From the NCBI GenBank assembly GCA_021234155.1, contig JAJEKV010000269.1, positions 312,001 to 376,000 of the forward strand: 64,000 nt of DNA, written 5' to 3'. The stretch is from Isoetes taiwanensis (taxonomy: Eukaryota > Streptophyta > Lycopodiopsida > Isoetales > Isoetaceae). Each line of letters opens with the position of its first letter. The stretch's first letter is position 1. The position numbers and the translations under genes were made by a program. This document shows, one piece after another, positions 58,831 to 64,000 of the stretch. The notes below the pieces were generated by a model. It was not told the origin of the DNA. It did not search any database and saw only the letters and a list, made by a program, of their open reading frames with translations.

Positions 58831-61800
58831 GTAAAGGTCCTTATGCACAATTCATCATCCTAAGTGAAGTGGTGTTCCATTGAGCTGAATGAAAAAATGA
58901 GTACAATGACTAATAGGGGAACAAACTGATGAACCCCAAAATGAGTGAAGAGGGGAGCAAAATGATAAACCCCAAATGAGTAAAACAACAAATATAACCC
59001 CAGGTTAGACCACCCGATATACAAGATAATTGTGTACAATGAGTCTAGGCCCCCACATAGAACATTCAAAAACTCGCTATACTATAATGCTCCCGAACTG
59101 CAACAACTGCAATAGTCAGGTCCCGCCACCCATCTAAGCAGTGACTAAATCCTTCCCGCTAAGATACCGCTCCATGTGTCCCTCCTGGCCACTTGTATAA
59201 AAAGTAACCTTATGCACATCAGAGAGCTCCAAACTGCAAGACCAAACAACATGTGATTGTCAACTGTGTTAGGAGCCATCTACGGGCCAAGAGTTGGCAA
59301 GCTACAAAGTTGGACTAGAAATACAAGAGCATAATATCAAATGGAAAAGACGATCCATGAGGAACCTCGAAAATCATAGGATTACGCCGAGATATAAAAA
59401 TATAGGCTCAGTCACTGCTCAAAAATTTGCAGTTGCAGCATGCCATGCCTTGGATCCCAGTTCTACACTCCATTAGTTTGTGGGCATATTATCCTTGCCG
59501 TAATCCTCACACTTGGAGCTTACAAGATTTCATATGTAGAAAATTTAACCTCCTTATCCAGAAACTGCTCAAGTAAGGATCAAAGACTAGGCCACTAATG
59601 CGTAATTTTACGCATTTCAGTACTTGCATTTTACAAGAACTATGCAGTTTGGTAGCTTTTAATTCATATGGCCCATTGGAAACTCCATCATTTAAAGGTG
59701 AGATTCTGTATTTGTTGTATGGCATGCAAAGGATTCAAAATTTAACTCTAATGCTGCATTGTCCCTTCTATAGTAGAAATTTGAGGCAATTAGTACCCCT
59801 CTTCTGCAATAGAAATTGGAGTGGCAAGTGGTATTGTTATTATGCATATCTTTGGCACTCTAGAAAGAAAAAAATCCTAGCATGGCCTTTGTGCAGCCTT
59901 TGCTTTGCCTCTGGAGAGATGGAGGGTAATGGTCCAGAATCAAAGTTCAATTCATTTGTTCTTTCTGATAAATTGTTTGCAACCCACTTTAACAAAACGT
60001 CAAACATGAAGTTCATGAGAAAGTGTTGTAATTAAGATGCATGTATAAGAATATACATTAAGATGCTTATCTGCAGCTATTTGGCAGCAAATAAATAAGT
60101 ACATTTCTAGTTGGGTGTGCAGCTAGGCCACAAGGGGATTCTTCCGTGGCTAGGTGATTAAAACTCTACTGCATTTGCATCTGTAGAATAATCCATGATA
60201 TGTGTCTCATTGACTGTCCTTCTTGACTTGAGCTGGGAATTGTTTGTGAACAATTGTAAACTGGAATTACAAGATCTTGGAATTACTTCTTGGAAAAAAG
60301 GCCATTGCCTTTTTAACCTTCACTTAAGACCCTTTTTTAGCCCTTTTACTTTTGTCCCCTAACTATGCCTAAATATAGCAAACTTTCTTAAGTCTCTTCA
60401 AAAACCTTTTCACATACGTTTTGCATTCATGACATCACATTCTTATCAAAGAATAACTTGGTTCTAATATCTTGAAATTACTTCTTGGAAAAAAGGCCAT
60501 TGCCTTTTTAACCTTTTCACTTATGATCCTTTTTTAGCCCTTTTACTTTTGTCCCCTATAGATACGGGCTTCAAGCCTTGCATTTGTAGAGTGCCTAGCT
60601 GTATCGTAGGCCAAAGATGGAAGACACTAATGATTACAACTTAGGTATCTAACACATTGGCATCGTTATCAACCCTATGGTAGCATCCAAGAAAAAAAAA
60701 ATATCAATTAACATCATGCTTTTGTTTTATAGGCGCCCATAGAAAATGATACAGATAATGTGCTCCAACACATTGCTCAGCTGGAGCAATCAATCAATCA
60801 TTTAGATGGTTCAATGACGTCATTTGACGTGAACTTAGATGAACTCCCCAACAACATGCTCCCACAACTGAATGCACTCAAGCCAACACCTAAATGAACG
60901 AATCCAACAACATATTCTTGGCGCCCGTTCATTTTTATCTTTTGTACAAAAATTACGAGAAGAGAAAATCCAAGATATACAACATGAACGACGAAATCCA
61001 TAGCAAAGCTTGAGTTATTTACCAACAACCTATAGGCTCGCTATAAGAAAAAGTTATAAAAGTTAGGAACTTCAGTTTTGTTGTATATTCTATATTTCTT
61101 CTTCCGATGACTCTTGCTACAAATAAATAAATAGAACTTACATCTTATATATATTAGAGTTGCCAAGTTTCATATCATCTTAAAAAAGACAAAAGTTTAC
61201 ACTTTTGTGATACAAGTGGTCCGCGAACACCATGTCAAATACATATTCACGTGGAGGTTTTTAGAAGGCCATACCTTTTTTCAAAAAATCACCTTTTTCA
61301 CCTTTTTGCCCTATTATAATATAGGAAGATTTAGCTTTCAAGAACCGAGGAGGATCCAAGGCACATGGAGCAACATATTGAGCAAGGAGTTATCTATATC
61401 GAACTTGAAGGAGACAATCAATGGGAGACTACGGAGCAACAAGCACAAAATAGAGAGGGACATATCTGCCGTTCTTGTCAGCCAGAGCTTCTGCCGCAGG
61501 ACGAGCCAGATTTGGAGATGGAGCACCATAGAATAGTCCACTGGAGATACGAATACACTGGCTTTGACGGTAGCGGAGTCATTGCAGCACTCCATAGCTG
61601 CCCCTGTTCGAAGATTTGCTATGCTTTCTGAGAAGAACAAGACAGATGAGCACTAGAGGCATATGGCAGATGAGCAGGTGAATCGATCCATTTTGCGGCC
61701 CAATACGGCACATAAGAACCTCAGGGCAACAAAAAATAGTCGATTTCTTTTACCTTTTAACAGAACATGGCTCTTTCTTGCCGTTCTGGAGGTCTTAACT

Positions 61801-62500
61801 ATGGAGTTCCGGCGCTCTTGATGATTGACCATTTTCCTGCCCTGTAATCCGAGGAGTTGTGGCAGATACTTGATGGGTTTAAGCTTTGATTCTCGATGGG
61901 GCCATGGGAGAATGTGTTAAACGGATCATAATCATAAAAATAGGCTCTGGTGAGGTTGTTGGAGCCTAGAGGTTCGAATCCTCCAGCCCAGGGTTGCTTG
62001 GTTTCTTTGTTTTATGCAGATCGAGCTTGTGTAGGACCGCGGCAGCCATTCCGGCAGCAGAGAGTATGCCCACCATTGCTTTGACTTTTTTTTTGCCTTT
62101 TCTTTTTTTGCTTTGTTCAATCCGATGACTATCACCATTTAGAAAAAAATAAAAAATAAAAATCCCCAAGAACTCATTGGGAAACCTAGTGAGACAATCA
62201 ATGAGTCTCCATATATTGAAGCCTAAAAATGACACATGAATGGCTATCATGATGTGATCTCCATTTGGCATGTATAGACATAAACAATAAGATAGAAACA
62301 ATCTTATCCCTCATTGTTGGGTGTGTTTTTCATGGGTGACGTGGAAGGCATGTGTGACGGCGCATGGTATTGCCATGACACAGTGCAAGTCAAGGTCAAA
62401 CCTTGGTATTGCCATGACATGGCACAAGTCAAGGTCCACCAGGGCAAACCTTAGAAATATTATCTTATCCTACCCTTATCTTGTGGGGAGGCATTTGGCA
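58831..62500. other. Intergenic DNA with a direct repeat
   Basis: TTACTTCTTGGAAAAAAGGC through TTTTGTCCCCTA occurs at 60285-60362 and 60478-60558. A 145-codon plus-strand ORF at 59598-60035 has no recognisable domain and may be chance. At 61965-61990 GGTTCGAATCC matches a tRNA B box, with a weak A-box-like TAGGCTCTGG upstream, but no cloverleaf forms. Confidence 0.4.
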
Positions 62501-62543
62501 TCACACATTTCTTTGTTGGACATCCCATATTTTTTAGGGTTAT

Positions 62544-63900
62544 CTAAACACCTGTGTGGTCAGGGAAGGAATTCAACCTGTGATCTCCTAGGCTCAACTG
62601 TGTTGAGCAACATGATTCCACACCTGCTGCTTGTGATTTTCGCAAACTCGGCGAGCCCGATTCAGGCCAAATTGTTAAAGGCTGTAACAATGATTCCCTT
62701 CTTGCTCTTGCTTCTAACAGATCTGTAGTAACAACTGAGAAATCATTGCACTCTGACACAAACCCTGTTCTTAAAGAAAGTTTGCCTCCATTGAAACATG
62801 AAGCAGGCAAACTAAGTTGTGGAGTCTGCAGATCTAATCTCATCAGCTTTGCTGCTGAAGCTGCAGATGCACAGTCCTGCATTTTGAGCATAAAATGTGA
62901 TGAATAATTTGGATTTTATACTGATACAAGCAGCCTGATACATTGTCAGATTGTTACCTCAAATGAGATGTCAAAGAGGCTGCTTCTGCGCCTTCTTTTG
63001 TTCATATTGGTTTGGCGAAGGAAGAATTTCTGAGCGTGGCTTGCTACTTGAGTTGGCGTTCTTGTTCTTACAAAATTCCTGGATATTCCTCTCCAGTCTC
63101 CTTTTCCAAGCTTTTGTAGACCTATTAGGAACAATCTGTGTTCTTCCTCGCTCCATGGAACGCCTGAATGCCAGAATCCAAACATAAGCTTATTATCAGT
63201 ATATGCTTCCTATTCTTCCAAACATAATCTTATCCCTATATGCTTTCTATTCTACTTGCGTACCAAAATTCATCACCAATGCTTAAATCTACATGCTCAA
63301 GCTCCCCTTCCAGCAATGCTGCAAACTAAAACTATAACAGAGCAATGGCCGATTTAAGACATGATTCATTTCCTTCAGTTCTGAATTTACATATTGAGCA
63401 AGTCACACTAAAACAGACATAAAGGCCAAATTTAGCTCAATTTGAGTCTACATTTCCTTTCCAAGACATATTAGCTATTCTACTTCTCAGATACACTGCC
63501 AAACTGCCAAATTTGAGCTAAGAAATGTAAAATCAGATCAACATTGAAAACAGATATGAATTTGAGCATAACAAAACCATACAATACCTTTTTTACGGTC
63601 TCTAGAAAGAGGCAGGGAGGAAGGGAAACCATCAGAGCCATATCCATCGGCATCCCAATGTTCAGAAGGGGCAGGAAAACCGGAGCTAGAACCAGTACCG
63701 GAGCCGGAAGAAAGAGGACTAAGATTGCCGGAGTAATGCTGAAGATTACCTAGGCTGAGGCATTTCCGCATCATTAGGGCTTCATTTTCGGAAGCCGGAG
63801 GCGGGGAAGAGATCTGGACACCAAACAGACGGAGCTCGCCGTCTTGGCTCTTCATCCTGAGTGCCGGACCGCCAGATCCTGCAAGCTCCTTAACACCCAC
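62544..63900 (-). CDS. MYB-related transcription factor, SHAQKFF type, three exons
   Basis: Exons 63900-63588, 63163-62958 and 62876-62544 join in frame (313+206+333 = 852 nt, 283 residues). Both introns are GT-AG; the first join gives [14 protein letters not shown], the second DISFE|DCASAAS. Residues 1-100 contain [10 protein letters not shown] and [15 protein letters not shown], both typical of KUA1/MYBS/MYBD-type plant MYBs. Residues about 104-160 form the single MYB repeat ([48 protein letters not shown]), followed by [12 protein letters not shown]. The family binds I-box/TATCCA-like promoter sites and acts in sugar, light and growth control. The N-terminal CCHC knuckle of KUA1/MYBS3 is absent. 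The third exon has [12 protein letters not shown] and a Ser-rich end and may continue by another splice. Start chosen at 63900 ([11 protein letters not shown]), the first Met of the open frame. Confidence 0.9.
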
Positions 63901-64000
63901 ATGGAAAAATCCATCATCTGCTCAGAATATGACATAATTCCAGAATTTTTGGCCCGATCTTCTGATTTCTTTAACATTTTTTCGTACCTGTTTTTTTTTT
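63901..64000. other. Upstream flank of the MYB gene (window edge)
   Basis: Only 100 bp of leader or promoter is present, ending in a T run (A run on the gene strand). Confidence 0.5.

Noticed and set aside
59598-60035. 145-residue ORF as a gene
   Set aside because: No domain, no splice context, composition close to that of random AT-rich sequence.
61960-61995. tRNA gene or SINE head (perfect B box GGTTCGAATCC)
   Set aside because: The T-stem has a mismatch, no matching 5' acceptor strand or anticodon arm is found, and the A box is weak. Kept only as a note in the intergenic entry.

Overview
The window is nuclear DNA of a land plant. The one clearly intact gene is a plant-specific MYB-related factor with a SHAQKFF-type motif and clean GT-AG introns. 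The rest is mostly transposable elements in AT-rich intergenic DNA. The mix (Ty3/gypsy elements with an extra RNase H, APE-type LINEs with GDLNARTG endonuclease motifs, hAT-like and animal-style transposase genes, long LTRs) suggests a large genome, perhaps a fern or other seed-free plant. That placement is inference only.

Layout. 1-16070: a minus-strand LINE (endonuclease plus start of RT at 1-1812; ORF1 at about 13816-14693; tandem 5' monomers at 15030-15600) split by a complete minus-strand Ty3/gypsy element at 1813-13815. 16100-20607: plus-strand exons of a decayed gene ending in an FCP1/NIF-type phosphatase-like domain. 20900-24250: minisatellite, a 194-bp Mutator-type MITE with a perfect 10-bp TSD, and an 849-bp Harbinger-like foldback element whose empty site is preserved at 26490. 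24315-38110: a minus-strand transposase-derived gene of a family I associate with animals, interrupted by a second Ty3/gypsy element (27282-37501, TSD ATTAT). 38250-39020: a Cys-rich minus-strand fragment. 40668-43596: a plus-strand hAT-like transposase relic interrupted by a 5'-truncated LINE (41180-43387, TSD AAGAATA). 43600-62500: mostly non-coding DNA with several direct and tandem repeats, a possible gene 3' end at 46222-46940 and a second truncated LINE copy at 55213-55864. 62544-63900: the MYB gene on the minus strand.

How the parts relate. The window is a set of nested insertions: Ty3 in LINE, Ty3 in a DNA-transposase-derived gene, LINE in hAT, foldback element in a duplicated segment. 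The two Ty3 elements share a primer-binding site that looks complementary to tRNA-Gln, TGTTGCCCC LTR starts, a conserved box downstream of the TATA element, similar 3' ends, and an unusual coding order with a stand-alone RNase H between protease and RT. They look like two members of one distinctive lineage. Most coding regions other than the MYB gene carry frameshifts or stops.
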